64,000 nt of DNA, taken from positions 62,001 through 126,000 of the forward strand of contig CAJTFK010000007.1 in the NCBI GenBank assembly GCA_910575505.1, read 5' to 3'. A program made the position numbers and the translations under genes. Of the stretch, positions 18,145-25,276 are shown one piece after another. This stretch comes from Oscillospiraceae bacterium (GTDB taxonomy: Bacteria; Bacillota; Clostridia; Oscillospirales; Oscillospiraceae). The notes under the pieces were generated by a model. The model had not been told where the DNA came from, did not search any database, and saw only the letters and a program-made list of their open reading frames with translations. Within the stretch, counting starts at the first letter, position 1. Every line of letters starts with the position of its first letter.

Positions 18145-18181
18145 GCCTGCCGGAAAATCTCTCCGGCAGGCTGGGCGGGTT
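18145..18181 (+). terminator. terminator after the ABC exporter
   Basis: AGCCTGCCGG-AAAATCTC-TCCGGCAGGCT gives a 10-11 bp stem followed by GGGCGGGTTTTC. The tract is short, but the position 15 bases past the permease stop supports termination. Confidence 0.65.
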
Positions 18182-18349
18182 TTCAAGGTCCCCAAAAGGG
18201 AAGTCCCGTCTCCCGAAAACCCATTATCATTGGAAGAACGGGCGGGCACAGAGGCCGGCCCCTGCAGGCGTTCTTGCAGGGCTCAGCGTAAACCCCGGCA
18301 AAAACCCCGGCGGACCGCCGGCGGCAATTTTGAAGCCTGCGGTCCGGGA

Positions 18350-18369
18350 ATCTTACAAAACTGTCAGAT
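18350..18369. promoter_or_regulatory. second copy of the ATCTTACA palindrome
   Basis: ATCTTACA-AAAC-TGTCAGAT differs from the 15266-15285 operator at one stem base. It lies in the 520-base gap between the exporter and the glycosyltransferase operon, about 135 bases before that operon's transcription start. The rest of this gap (18182-18505) holds a GC-rich CCTGCAGG segment and no gene I can support. Confidence 0.55.
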
Positions 18370-18505
18370 TTCAGAACGGCTTTCGCCCGATTACCCTGTC
18401 CGCATCCTATTCGGCATGGGATTCTTGGATATTCCGGAGGATTTCAATGATTTTTCTCACAAAATGAAACACTCCGCCTTTTTGAACCGTCTTATCAATG
18501 GGGGG

Positions 18506-18551
18506 TTGACAGGCCGTATTAACTGTATTATAATACCTAATACGGTAATAC
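18506..18551 (+). promoter_or_regulatory. consensus sigma-A promoter with dyad operator for the GT4 operon
   Basis: TTGACA (18506-18511), exactly 17 bases, then TATAAT (18529-18534): a perfect consensus promoter. The 12-base palindrome GTATTATAATAC covers the -10 box, and CCGTATTA (18513-18520) pairs with TAATACGG (18539-18546) around it, so a dimeric repressor site is likely. A promoter this strong normally needs such control. Confidence 0.85.
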
Positions 18552-18654
18552 AATATTCGGGCTTTTGAAAAATCTCCTTGTATTTTTGAAGAAATCCGGC
18601 AGGCTGTCCCGTATGATACACAGACACGCAGGGACGAGCAGAAATGAGGTAGCT

Positions 18655-19827
18655 ATGAAAATCCTGATGACATCCGACTGGTACAGCCCCGCCGTCAACG
18701 GCGTGGTGACCTCTGTCAAGAACTTAAAGAAGGAGCTGGAGCGCCGGGGCCACGAGGTCCGGGTGCTGACCCTTTCCCAAAACCGCCATACTTATGAGCG
18801 GGACGGCGTAACCTATCTGGGATCCGTGGCGGCGGGCCTGATTTATCCCGGCGCACGCCTGCGGACGGCCCTGGCGGGGAAATGGGTCCGGGAGCTGGTG
18901 GCCTGGGGGCCCGACGTGGTCCACTCCCAGTGCGAATTCTCCACCTTCTTCCTGGCCCGGCGCATCGCCCAGGAGCTGGGTATTCCCCTGGTCCATACGT
19001 ATCACACAGTCTATGAGGACTACACCCATTATTTTTCCCCCAGCGTGCATTTCGGCAAAAAGGCCGCCGCCGTCTTTACCCGCTGGGCGGCCTCCCACAC
19101 CGACTGTCTGATAGCCCCCACCGGCAAGGTGCGGATGCTCCTTCAGAGCTACGGCGTGGAGAAGCCCGTCTTCGTGGTGCCCTCGGGCATCGACCTGCGG
19201 CCCTTCCAGAGCGAGGCGGACCCTCTGCGGTCGGCGGTGCTCCGGTCCAGCCTGGATATTCCCAAGGACCGGACGGTGCTGGTATGCGTGGGCCGTCTGG
19301 CGGAGGAGAAAAATATTGAGGAGCTCCTCCGCTTCCGGGCCAACCTGGGCCCCGGCAGATACACGCTGCTGCTGGTGGGAGACGGCCCCCACCGCCGGGA
19401 ACTGGAGGAGACCGCCGCCGGTCTGGGCCTGACGGCGCCCGACGCAATTTTTGCCGGCATGGTGCCGGCGGACCAGGTGGCGGACTGGTACCGGCTGGGG
19501 GACCTGTTTGTCAGCGCCTCTACCAGCGAAACCCAGGGTCTGACCTATGCCGAGGCCCTGGCCGCCGGGGTGCCGGTGCTGTGCCGGGCGGACCCCTGCC
19601 TCGCCGGCGTGGTCCGGGAGGGGGAAAACGGCTGGCAGTACCGGGACGAGGCGGATTTTCGGAAGAAGCTGGACGCCTTCCTGGCCGCGCCCCATCACCG
19701 GGACCGGCTGAGCCGCCAGGCCCGGCAGTCGGCGGAGGAGTTTTCCGCCCAGCTCTTCGGGGAGCGGGCCGAGGCCATCTATCTGGACCGGATTGAGCGT
19801 TGCGCGGCAAGGAGGATTCCGGCATGA
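18655..19827 (+). CDS. GT4 glycosyltransferase, probable diacylglycerol glucosyltransferase
   Basis: The ATG at 18655 has GAGGT upstream, giving 390 residues of GT-B fold. TSDWYSPAVNGVVTSVKNL at the N terminus and HTYHTVYEDYTHYF near residue 117 are typical of the alpha-monoglucosyldiacylglycerol synthase group; VVPSGIDLRPF and the C-terminal SASTSETQGLTYAEALAAG bind the sugar nucleotide (EX7E). The likely reaction is UDP-glucose plus diacylglycerol to monoglucosyl-DAG at the inner membrane face. The stop overlaps the next ATG by four bases. Acceptor assignment is family inference. Confidence 0.85.
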   Translation: MKILMTSDWYSPAVNGVVTSVKNLKKELERRGHEVRVLTLSQNRHTYERDGVTYLGSVAAGLIYPGARLRTALAGKWVRELVAWGPDVVHSQCEFSTFFLARRIAQELGIPLVHTYHTVYEDYTHYFSPSVHFGKKAAAVFTRWAASHTDCLIAPTGKVRMLLQSYGVEKPVFVVPSGIDLRPFQSEADPLRSAVLRSSLDIPKDRTVLVCVGRLAEEKNIEELLRFRANLGPGRYTLLLVGDGPHRRELEETAAGLGLTAPDAIFAGMVPADQVADWYRLGDLFVSASTSETQGLTYAEALAAGVPVLCRADPCLAGVVREGENGWQYRDEADFRKKLDAFLAAPHHRDRLSRQARQSAEEFSAQLFGERAEAIYLDRIERCAARRIPA

Positions 19828-20411
19828 ATCAACCGATTGAGAAGAAAGCTTTGCAGGCCGTCTCTCTGGCCGGATTCATCATCTGTGTGGCAGTGGCGGT
19901 CTGGGGCTGGCAGACGGGCGTCCTGACCTCCCAGGAAAAGCTTCAGGCGCTGGTGACCCAATGGGGGCCCGCCGGGGCGCTGCTGTTTACCGTGTTCCAG
20001 GCGGTGCAGGTGGTGGTGCCCATCCTGCCGGGTGGCCTGGGCTGTCTGGTGGGGGTGATCCTCTTCGGGCCTGTCTGGGGCTTCGCCTATAACTACGCGG
20101 GCATCTGCGTGGGGTCCCTCATGGCCTTCGCCGTGGCCCGGAGCTGCGGGAAGCCCCTGCTGAGCCTGCTGTTCTCCGAGGAGCTCATTGCCAAATACCG
20201 CCACTGGACCGAGGAGCGGAACCGCTTCGCCCGGCTCTTCGCCCTGGCCATTTTTCTGCCGGTGGCGCCGGACGACTTCCTGTGCTATCTGGCGGGCACC
20301 ACCGATATGAGCTGGCGGCGCTACACCGCCATTATCCTCCTGGGCAAGCCCTTCGCCATTGCCCTGTACAGCCTGGGTCTCACCGCCGTCTGGCAGATGA
20401 TCGTCCATTGA
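19824..20411 (+). CDS. VTT-domain (TVP38/TMEM64, DedA-like) membrane protein
   Basis: 195 residues starting at the ATG overlapping the glycosyltransferase stop (AAGGAGGA upstream). Hydrophobic segments lie near 12-30, 52-95 and 130-190, with the VTT-type pattern QVVVPILPGGLGCLVGVILFG and the conserved FLPVAPDDFLCYLAG stretch. Family members are linked to lipid scrambling or polyprenyl-phosphate recycling. Coupling to a glycolipid synthase suggests moving glycolipid or carrier lipid across the membrane; that is inference. Confidence 0.85.
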   Translation: MNQPIEKKALQAVSLAGFIICVAVAVWGWQTGVLTSQEKLQALVTQWGPAGALLFTVFQAVQVVVPILPGGLGCLVGVILFGPVWGFAYNYAGICVGSLMAFAVARSCGKPLLSLLFSEELIAKYRHWTEERNRFARLFALAIFLPVAPDDFLCYLAGTTDMSWRRYTAIILLGKPFAIALYSLGLTAVWQMIVH

Positions 20412-20443
20412 CGGGAACCTGTCTTCGGCAGTGCCAGGTGTTG

Positions 20444-20490
20444 AGAAAACGGACCGGGACAGAGCCCGGCCCCTGCTGAAAAACTCCAGA
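20444..20490. repeat. family D palindrome (GCCGGGACAG/CCCGGCCCCTGC)
   Basis: GGACCGGGACAGAGCCCGGCCCCTGC belongs to a short intergenic motif family whose copies are also at about 22795, 25194-25216, 26655-26725, 31148-31185, 40858-40886 and 55905-55945. Most are preceded by a GATTTTCAGAACGG-like or TTCCGGGAAACGGG-like block and followed by TGCATAAAATCTCCG-like sequence. It sits right after the VTT gene. Confidence 0.55.
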
Positions 20491-20598
20491 TGGAGCAGTT
20501 CCTTTTACTACTTTGAAGATTTTTCCGTCATGATTTGACGGTTTTTGTGAAAAACTGAACGCAGAACGAAAAGAAGGGGAAAATCCCTCGAAAACTTC

Positions 20599-20985
20599 CC
20601 GGGTCCCAGCCGCGTGGAACCGGCTCCCGTAAGCGCCGATCTGAAACGCGGAGCAAAAAAGAGGGGGACCGGGGATTCCTCCCCCGGCGCGGCACAAAGA
20701 AGAGAGGACTTCTCGGAAGCCTTGGACCTCAGCCGCGTGGAACCAACCCCTGCAAGCGCCAGTCCGAAACGCGGAGCAAAAAAGGGGGACTTTCCGGAAG
20801 CCCCCAGATTCCAACCGCATGGGTCTGGCTTCCGCAACCACCAATCCAAAACGCGGCACTAAAAAGAGGCATTTTCCGGAAGCTCCCAGGTCTCGACCGC
20901 GTGGAACCAGCTCCCGCAAGCGCCAGTCCGAAACGCGGAACTAAAAAGAGGGGGCCCGGGGGATTCCTCCCCCGGCGCTTGGATT
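20599..20985. repeat. 82-base tandem repeat block upstream of the second GT4 gene
   Basis: Four units carry CCGCGTGGAACC...AAACGCGG...AAAAAAGAGG. The CCGC(G/A)TGG core starts at 20610, 20733, 20815 and 20897: the last three are spaced exactly 82 bases, the first 123 (82+41) because a GGGGATTCCTCCCCCGGCGC segment is inserted. The same GGATTCCTCCCCCGGCGC segment closes the array near 20960-20978. Each unit has CCGCGT/ACGCGG arms able to pair. An 82-base period shifts frame each time, so it is unlikely to encode a repeat protein. The whole gap 20412-21086 has no supported gene. Confidence 0.85.
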
Positions 20986-21086
20986 TATGCGCCCCAAATC
21001 AGGCCGTATCGACAAAAACAGGCGGGCCGCACACCTGGAACCAAAGCGGCAGCCGCAGCGTGAAACCGCTGGGGCGTGGAGGCTGT

Positions 21087-22136
21087 ATGAGCATTTACAT
21101 TTACAGCGGCGGGGAAAAGCTCGTCGGCAAAAGCGGCGTGGGACAGGCCATCCGCCAGCAGCGGGAATGCCTGCGGCGCTCCGGCATCCCCACCACGGAC
21201 CACTGGACCAGAGACGCCGCCGCCGTCCACGTCAACACCATCCTGCCGGACTCCGTGCTGGCGGCCCTGGGGGCCAGGCTCCGGGGCCGGAAGGTGGTCT
21301 GGTACGGCCATTCCACCATGGAGGACTTCCGTTCCTCCTTCCGGGGCTCCGACGCCCTGGCGCCGCTGTTCCGCCGCTGGATCACCTTCTGCTACGGACT
21401 GGGGGACGTGGTGCTGACCCCCACGGACTACTCCCGCCACCTCCTGGTGGGCTACGGCCTCACCAAGCCGGTCTACAGCCTTTCCAACGGCGTGGACACC
21501 GGCTTCTTCCGCCCCGACCCCTCGGGCCGGGCCCGTGAGCGCTTCCGGACCCGCTGGGGTCTGGGCCCGGAGGAGCGGACGGTGGTCTCCGTGGGCCACA
21601 CCATCGCCCGGAAGGGCCTGCCGGAATTCCTGGACCTGGCCCGCAGCCTTCCCGATGTCCGCTTCCTCTGGTTCGGCTGGACCAGCCCCAAGCTGATTCC
21701 GCCGGAGATCACCCGGGCCATGGACTGCGCACCGGCCAACGTCCTCTTCCCCGGCTTCGTGGACCGTGAAGCCCTGCGGGAGGCCTATCAGGGCGCGGAT
21801 GTCTTCGCCTTCCTCAGCCATGAGGAAACCGAGGGCATCGTGGTGCTGGAAGCCCTGGCCTGCGGCATTCCCGCCGTCCTCCGGGACATTCCGGTGTATG
21901 ACGGCTGGCTGACCCATGGCGAAAATGTCTACAAAGCGTCTAATCACGACGAATTTCTACAGACCGTATCCGGCCTGCTGGCGGGAACTCTGCCGGACCT
22001 CACCGCCGGCGGGCTTGCCGTGGCGGAGTCCCGGAGTCTGGAACAGGTGGGCCGGGAGCTCCGTGAGATTTACCGCCGGGAGCGCATTCTGCCGCCTCTG
22101 CCGGCGGCCCTGCCTCAGAAGCAGGCCAAGGCCTGA
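21087..22136 (+). CDS. GT4 family glycosyltransferase
   Basis: The ATG at 21087 follows GGAGG by six bases, giving 349 residues; the longer open frame upstream runs through the tandem repeat. A GT-B fold is indicated by YSGGEKLVGKSGVGQAI (N-terminal acceptor/nucleotide loop), LSNGVDTGFFRP, VVSVGHTIARKGLPEFL, and HEETEGIVVLEALACG with the EX7E motif. Family relatives add a second hexose to monoglycosyl-diacylglycerol; with the upstream GT4 and VTT genes a diglycosyl-lipid pathway is plausible. The acceptor is not shown by sequence. Confidence 0.82.
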   Translation: MSIYIYSGGEKLVGKSGVGQAIRQQRECLRRSGIPTTDHWTRDAAAVHVNTILPDSVLAALGARLRGRKVVWYGHSTMEDFRSSFRGSDALAPLFRRWITFCYGLGDVVLTPTDYSRHLLVGYGLTKPVYSLSNGVDTGFFRPDPSGRARERFRTRWGLGPEERTVVSVGHTIARKGLPEFLDLARSLPDVRFLWFGWTSPKLIPPEITRAMDCAPANVLFPGFVDREALREAYQGADVFAFLSHEETEGIVVLEALACGIPAVLRDIPVYDGWLTHGENVYKASNHDEFLQTVSGLLAGTLPDLTAGGLAVAESRSLEQVGRELREIYRRERILPPLPAALPQKQAKA

Positions 22137-22156
22137 ACGAAGGGTGCAGAGTAAAT

Positions 22157-22201
22157 ACAGAGCGGATTGTCCGGGATGGGCAACCCGCTCTGTATTTTTA
22201 T
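22157..22201 (+). terminator. terminator after the second GT4 gene
   Basis: ACAGAGCGG/CCGCTCTGT stem enclosing an ATTGTCCGGGATGGGCAAC loop, followed by ATTTTTATG. It lies 20 bases after the stop and runs into the 3' end of the opposing 58-residue gene. Confidence 0.75.
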
Positions 22202-22374
22202 GTTTCCGGAACCGGCCTGTCAGGCAGGATATCCTGATTCATGTGCGCTTCTTCACCGTCCCGAAGGGCCTCCAGGAGCACCTGCATCCCCCGGATGCCC
22301 TGTCCCGCCTCGAAGGCGTCCACTGCATCCTCCACCACGCCGAATAAATGAAAATAGAGCTCCCGATAGGTCAT
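22198..22374 (-). CDS. 58-residue helical protein divergent from an XRE regulator
   Basis: The ATG at 22374 has GAGGTG six bases upstream. The product (MTYRELYFHLFGVVEDAVDA start, GMQVLLEALRDGEEAHM end) is acidic and predicted all-helical, like small uncharacterised proteins often seen in Oscillospiraceae/Lachnospiraceae. It is transcribed divergently from the HTH gene across two palindromic operators, so it is probably controlled by that regulator. Function unknown. Confidence 0.65.
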   Translation of the reverse strand: MTYRELYFHLFGVVEDAVDAFEAGQGIRGMQVLLEALRDGEEAHMNQDILPDRPVPET

Positions 22375-22392
22375 GACGATCACCTCATGGAT

Positions 22393-22437
22393 ATTCTAGC
22401 GAAATTTTCGCTAGAATGCAATAGCGAATTTTTCGCT
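22393..22437. promoter_or_regulatory. twin operators between the HTH gene and its divergent partner
   Basis: Site 1 (22393-22417) is a perfect 12-bp inverted repeat ATTCTAGCGAAA-T-TTTCGCTAGAAT. Site 2 (22423-22437) repeats the core AGCGAA-TTT-TTCGCT. Two AGCGAAA-n-TTTCGCT sites 27-30 bases apart in a divergent region are a classic layout for autoregulation by a dimeric XRE-type repressor. Confidence 0.8.
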
Positions 22438-22465
22438 GCCGTAAGCTTTTCCGTGAGGTGAGTGC

Positions 22466-22702
22466 ATGAAACCCTATTCCCGCATTCGGGCATTTCGAGA
22501 AGACAAGGATCTGACGCAGGTGCAGATCGCCAAAATACTGCTGTGCAGCCAGCGGGTTTACAGCAACTATGAACGGGGAGATATCGACATTCCCACGGAC
22601 GTCCTGAAAAAACTGGCCCAGCTCCACCACACCAGCGTAGACTACCTCCTGGAGCTCACCGACGACCCCAGGCCCTACCCCCGCAGGCGAGCCAGCCGGT
22701 AA
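22466..22702 (+). CDS. XRE-family HTH transcriptional regulator
   Basis: A 78-residue protein that is almost entirely one HTH_3 domain: RIRAFREDKDLTQVQIAKIL forms helices 1-2, LCSQRVYSNYERGDIDIP the recognition helix and turn, and LKKLAQLHHTSVDYLLELTD the closing helices. GAGGTGAG lies upstream. There is no sensor domain, so it probably acts as a simple dimeric repressor on the adjacent twin palindromes. Confidence 0.88.
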   Translation: MKPYSRIRAFREDKDLTQVQIAKILLCSQRVYSNYERGDIDIPTDVLKKLAQLHHTSVDYLLELTDDPRPYPRRRASR

Positions 22703-23099
22703 GCGGCCACGCCTGCGGATTTTCGGGAGGGTCCTTTCCTGCATTTTATCAGGAGGCAGGCGCTGCCCCGTTTTGCGGGAGAGCCAAGCTCATAGGAGAC
22801 AGGCCCCTGCATGAAATTTCCGAATGGAACACGCCCGGATTTTCTCCCGTCCCGGCATACGCGTCCGAAAAACAGGAGGGCTCCCGATGGATGAAAACAG
22901 CCTGAAGACCCCGGGGCGGGCGCTTCAGGCTCATGGGCTATGGGACGGGTCCGGCGTTTTACATCCGCCGCCGGGACGCCGGCGGACACTCTCCGAGGCC
23001 TGCGCCGGCGCGTCCGTTCATACGCGGCAGACGGAGGCACTCCGCCCGGGCGGGGCACAGGTCAAAGCCGCCCTTCATCCCCCGGTCCCCCGGACGGAT
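22703..23099. other. 397-base gap without a supported gene
   Basis: It contains a family D segment at about 22790-22840 (GGAGACAGGCCCCTGCATGA) and a GCCGCCGGGACGCCGGCGG inverted repeat near 22968. Short open frames exist in several frames but lack ribosome sites and composition support. Confidence 0.45.
22898..22931 (-). terminator. probable terminator downstream of the DprA-like gene
   Basis: On the minus strand AGCCTGAAG-N15-CTTCAGGCT is followed by GTTTTCATCC. It lies about 170 bases beyond the DprA-like stop and would work for leftward transcripts; a role is likely but the distance is long. Confidence 0.45.
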
Positions 23100-24029
23100 T
23101 CAGCTCAGATCCAGCCTGATCTGCTCCCCGCCGGGGAGCAGCGCCGGGTTTTGTTCCTCCGCCAGCTCCCGGATTTTGCTGGGGAACAGGACCCTGACCC
23201 CAGGCTCATCCCGCAGGAGGTCCTGATTGAGGCCAAAGAGGGGATTCCCGCAGTCCTGTTCTTTGTTGTACATCACGTAGCGTCCGGTCCGGTACTTCCT
23301 CGCCGACTCCATGGCATGCCGGGAACCGCTGTCCCCCTCGCCCCGGCGGTGGCTGGCGATGAGGATGACCGCCTTGGAAAACAGGGCCTGGAGCCGGTCC
23401 CGGTCCGTGAAGCGCTTGACGGACTCGCTTCTGCCGGCGGCTTCCTTGGCGTACTCCGTCAGCAGAAGCCCGTCCGCCTCCACAATCTGCTCCGCCAAAG
23501 GCCGGTTCTGGGCGGGGTAAATCTTTCCCAGCTGGCTGGGCAGGATGGCAATGGTCTTCCCGTTTTTCTCCAGACACATCTGATGGGCGGCGTCGTCGCA
23601 GCCCTTTGCCAGGCCGCTGACGATGGTCAGGCCCTCCTCCGTCAGGCGGCCGACAATGGCCCGCTCCCGGTCCCTCACGGCCCCGTCCGGGTCGACGGCC
23701 CCGATAACCGCCACATTCCGGTTCAGGTCCCCCAGCAGAGAGACGTTCCCCCGGTAAAACAGCAGGAAGGGACGTTCCCCCATAGGGGCGGCGGGGTTGA
23801 GGACGGGAAACGCTTCATCAAAGGGGCAGATCATGCCGTCCGCCCCGGGGAGGGGTGCGCCGGAAGTGAACAGGTCCGCCAGCGCCTCCAGCGTTTCCCC
23901 GTGCGCCCGGGCCTCCTGCTCCAGGTCCCCCGGCATCGGGAAGCGCTTCCAGCACTGGGCATTGGACATATGCAGGACCTCTTTGGCCAGATAGGCGTAC
24001 AAAGCGGCGTTGGAGAAGTTCAGGCTCAT
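23100..24029 (-). CDS. DprA/Smf-like Rossmann protein paired with a phosphoribosyltransferase
   Basis: 309 residues. The central part matches the DprA/Smf fold: VAVIGAVDPDG (about 108-118), IVSGLAKGCDDAAHQMCLE (about 137-155), GKTIAILPSQLGKIYPAQN and a C-terminal GDSGSRHAMESARKYRTGR. Classic DprA loads RecA on incoming DNA, but this protein lacks the usual RNRI core and winged-helix tail and has its own N-terminal ~90 residues. It starts two bases after the phosphoribosyltransferase stop. The pairing suggests nucleotide sensing or phage defence rather than competence; that is inference. Confidence 0.75.
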   Translation of the reverse strand: MSLNFSNAALYAYLAKEVLHMSNAQCWKRFPMPGDLEQEARAHGETLEALADLFTSGAPLPGADGMICPFDEAFPVLNPAAPMGERPFLLFYRGNVSLLGDLNRNVAVIGAVDPDGAVRDRERAIVGRLTEEGLTIVSGLAKGCDDAAHQMCLEKNGKTIAILPSQLGKIYPAQNRPLAEQIVEADGLLLTEYAKEAAGRSESVKRFTDRDRLQALFSKAVILIASHRRGEGDSGSRHAMESARKYRTGRYVMYNKEQDCGNPLFGLNQDLLRDEPGVRVLFPSKIRELAEEQNPALLPGGEQIRLDLS

Positions 24030-24031
24030 AT

Positions 24032-24709
24032 TCAGGTGATCTCCTTCCTGGGCGCCGTGCAGGAGAGGGTGAAGAGAATGACCCTTGCCGCTCCCGCGTC
24101 AAAGAGGGCCTGGATGCAGTCCTCATCAATATAGACGCCGCCGGTATAGATATCGTCCACCAGCAGAATTTCCCGCCCGCAGATCAGGCCGGCGTCGATC
24201 TCACAGGTTCTTCTGGTAATGCCGGGGTAGGGCATATCTCCGCTGTTGGACTCCCGGTCTCCGACGGCGGTGATCCGCTCCGTCCGCTCCGGCAGATGGG
24301 TGGTCCTGGTGCTGACCACCCGGCGGACGGCGCCGGCGCCGTCGGTCACGCCATGGCCCGCCAGGACCCGGGCCGCCTCGGACACGGCCTTCAGCAGATA
24401 CATCTGGGTGTCCAGGTAGGTGTCGAAGGCCTTGGCCCTGGGGACGCAGACCATGGTGCAGGCCTGCATATTCATCCGGCGCATCACCTCCGGGACCCAC
24501 CGCACCAGGATGTCCCTGGCGGTCTCCCTGGCGGCGTTCAGTGTTTCGGGGGACTCGTTGCCGAAGGTATTTTTCAGGTCCAGAATAAACTGCGGGTTGT
24601 CCGGGTCGTCAAAACGGAGATAGTCCAGGACATAGAAGCAGACGGAGTTTCTTTTGAGAAAGCTGCCGGGCCACAGCTCGCGCAGTCTCAGATTTTCAGG
24701 ATTACTCAT
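24032..24709 (-). CDS. phosphoribosyltransferase-domain protein
   Basis: The ATG at 24709 has GGAGG eight bases upstream, giving 225 residues. The C-terminal half carries the PRTase PRPP loop REILLVDDIYTGGVYID (about residues 180-196), while the N-terminal ~110 residues (LRLRELWPGSFLKRNSVCFY) are unfamiliar but contain a CTMVCVPRAKAF strand-loop common to ComF-like enzymes. It is first in a two-gene operon with the DprA-like gene behind its own promoter. The substrate base is unknown. Confidence 0.75.
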   Translation of the reverse strand: MSNPENLRLRELWPGSFLKRNSVCFYVLDYLRFDDPDNPQFILDLKNTFGNESPETLNAARETARDILVRWVPEVMRRMNMQACTMVCVPRAKAFDTYLDTQMYLLKAVSEAARVLAGHGVTDGAGAVRRVVSTRTTHLPERTERITAVGDRESNSGDMPYPGITRRTCEIDAGLICGREILLVDDIYTGGVYIDEDCIQALFDAGAARVILFTLSCTAPRKEIT

Positions 24710-24756
24710 TATCAATACCTCCCTGAGAGTCGTCGCGGTTCTCCACAGATACTGTC

Positions 24757-24785
24757 AGTTTAGCACGGTTTCCGCCGCAATGCAA
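24757..24785 (-). promoter_or_regulatory. promoter of the PRTase-DprA pair
   Basis: On the minus strand TTGCAT (24785-24780), 17 bases, TAAACT (24762-24757), about 48 bases before the PRTase ATG. Both boxes match sigma-A consensus at four to five of six positions. Confidence 0.65.
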
Positions 24786-24804
24786 GGGGCCGAAGGCCTC
24801 GGGG

Positions 24805-24958
24805 CAGGGAAATCAATGCTGCTTCAAAAATTCCCAAATCTCTGCCGGAGCAAATGCAGCGCAATTCGGTTGACATAATTCCTGCCGGGGCCGAAAACAC
24901 GCCCAAGCATATGCCGGGGAAGCAGAACAGTTTCTAAATTCAGGAAATTGATTTTCGT
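24805..24958. repeat. family E repeat, copy 1
   Basis: About 150 bases from GGGAAATCAATGCTGC to GAAATTGATTTTCG, with short complementary ends (GAAATCAAT/ATTGATTTC). It shares ATCTCTGCCGGAGCA, TTCGGTTGACATAATTC, GCCGAAAA-CACGCCC and AGCATATGCCG blocks with the copy at 57135-57296. No open frame is conserved between the copies. Confidence 0.7.
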
Positions 24959-24984
24959 GGGGTGGGGCGTGTCCGCTCACTCAT

Positions 24985-25133
24985 TTTGCAGCCGGCTTCG
25001 GGCCGCATTGCGGCCTGTTGTGCCAGACTTCACAGGAAACGCATACGCGCCCTGCGCACTGGCGGACCGTGAGTCCGCCGCTTGAAAAGGTGCAAAGCTC
25101 CTTGTCAACTGCGGTGACTATATCAGGAGGATA
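24985..25133. repeat. palindrome array ending in a TGCGGTGACTATA box
   Basis: Short stems (GGCGGAC-CGTGA-GTCCGCC at about 25062-25078, GGCCGCATTGCGGCC at 25009-25023) precede CAACTGCGGTGACTATA (25117-25133). That box is the flank of the GTTGAAAAGAAGC hairpin found at 26.5, 46.5 and 57.0 kb. The gap 24786-25276 holds no supported gene. Confidence 0.55.
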
Positions 25134-25276
25134 AGGTGCAGGCGGCAGGCTCTGTCCTGCCCCGATTTTCAGAACGGCCAGGCTTCCAGGAAACGGGCCG
25201 GGACAGGCCTCTGCATAAAATCTCTAAAAACTTCCAAAAATCTCCAGAAAATCTCCGGACAGGACACTCGTGGGGG

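Noticed and set aside
20380-20919. A 179-codon minus-strand frame through the 82-bp tandem repeats that looks like a repeat protein
   Set aside because: The 82-base period is not a multiple of three, so successive units are read in different frames; no ribosome site or start context supports it.
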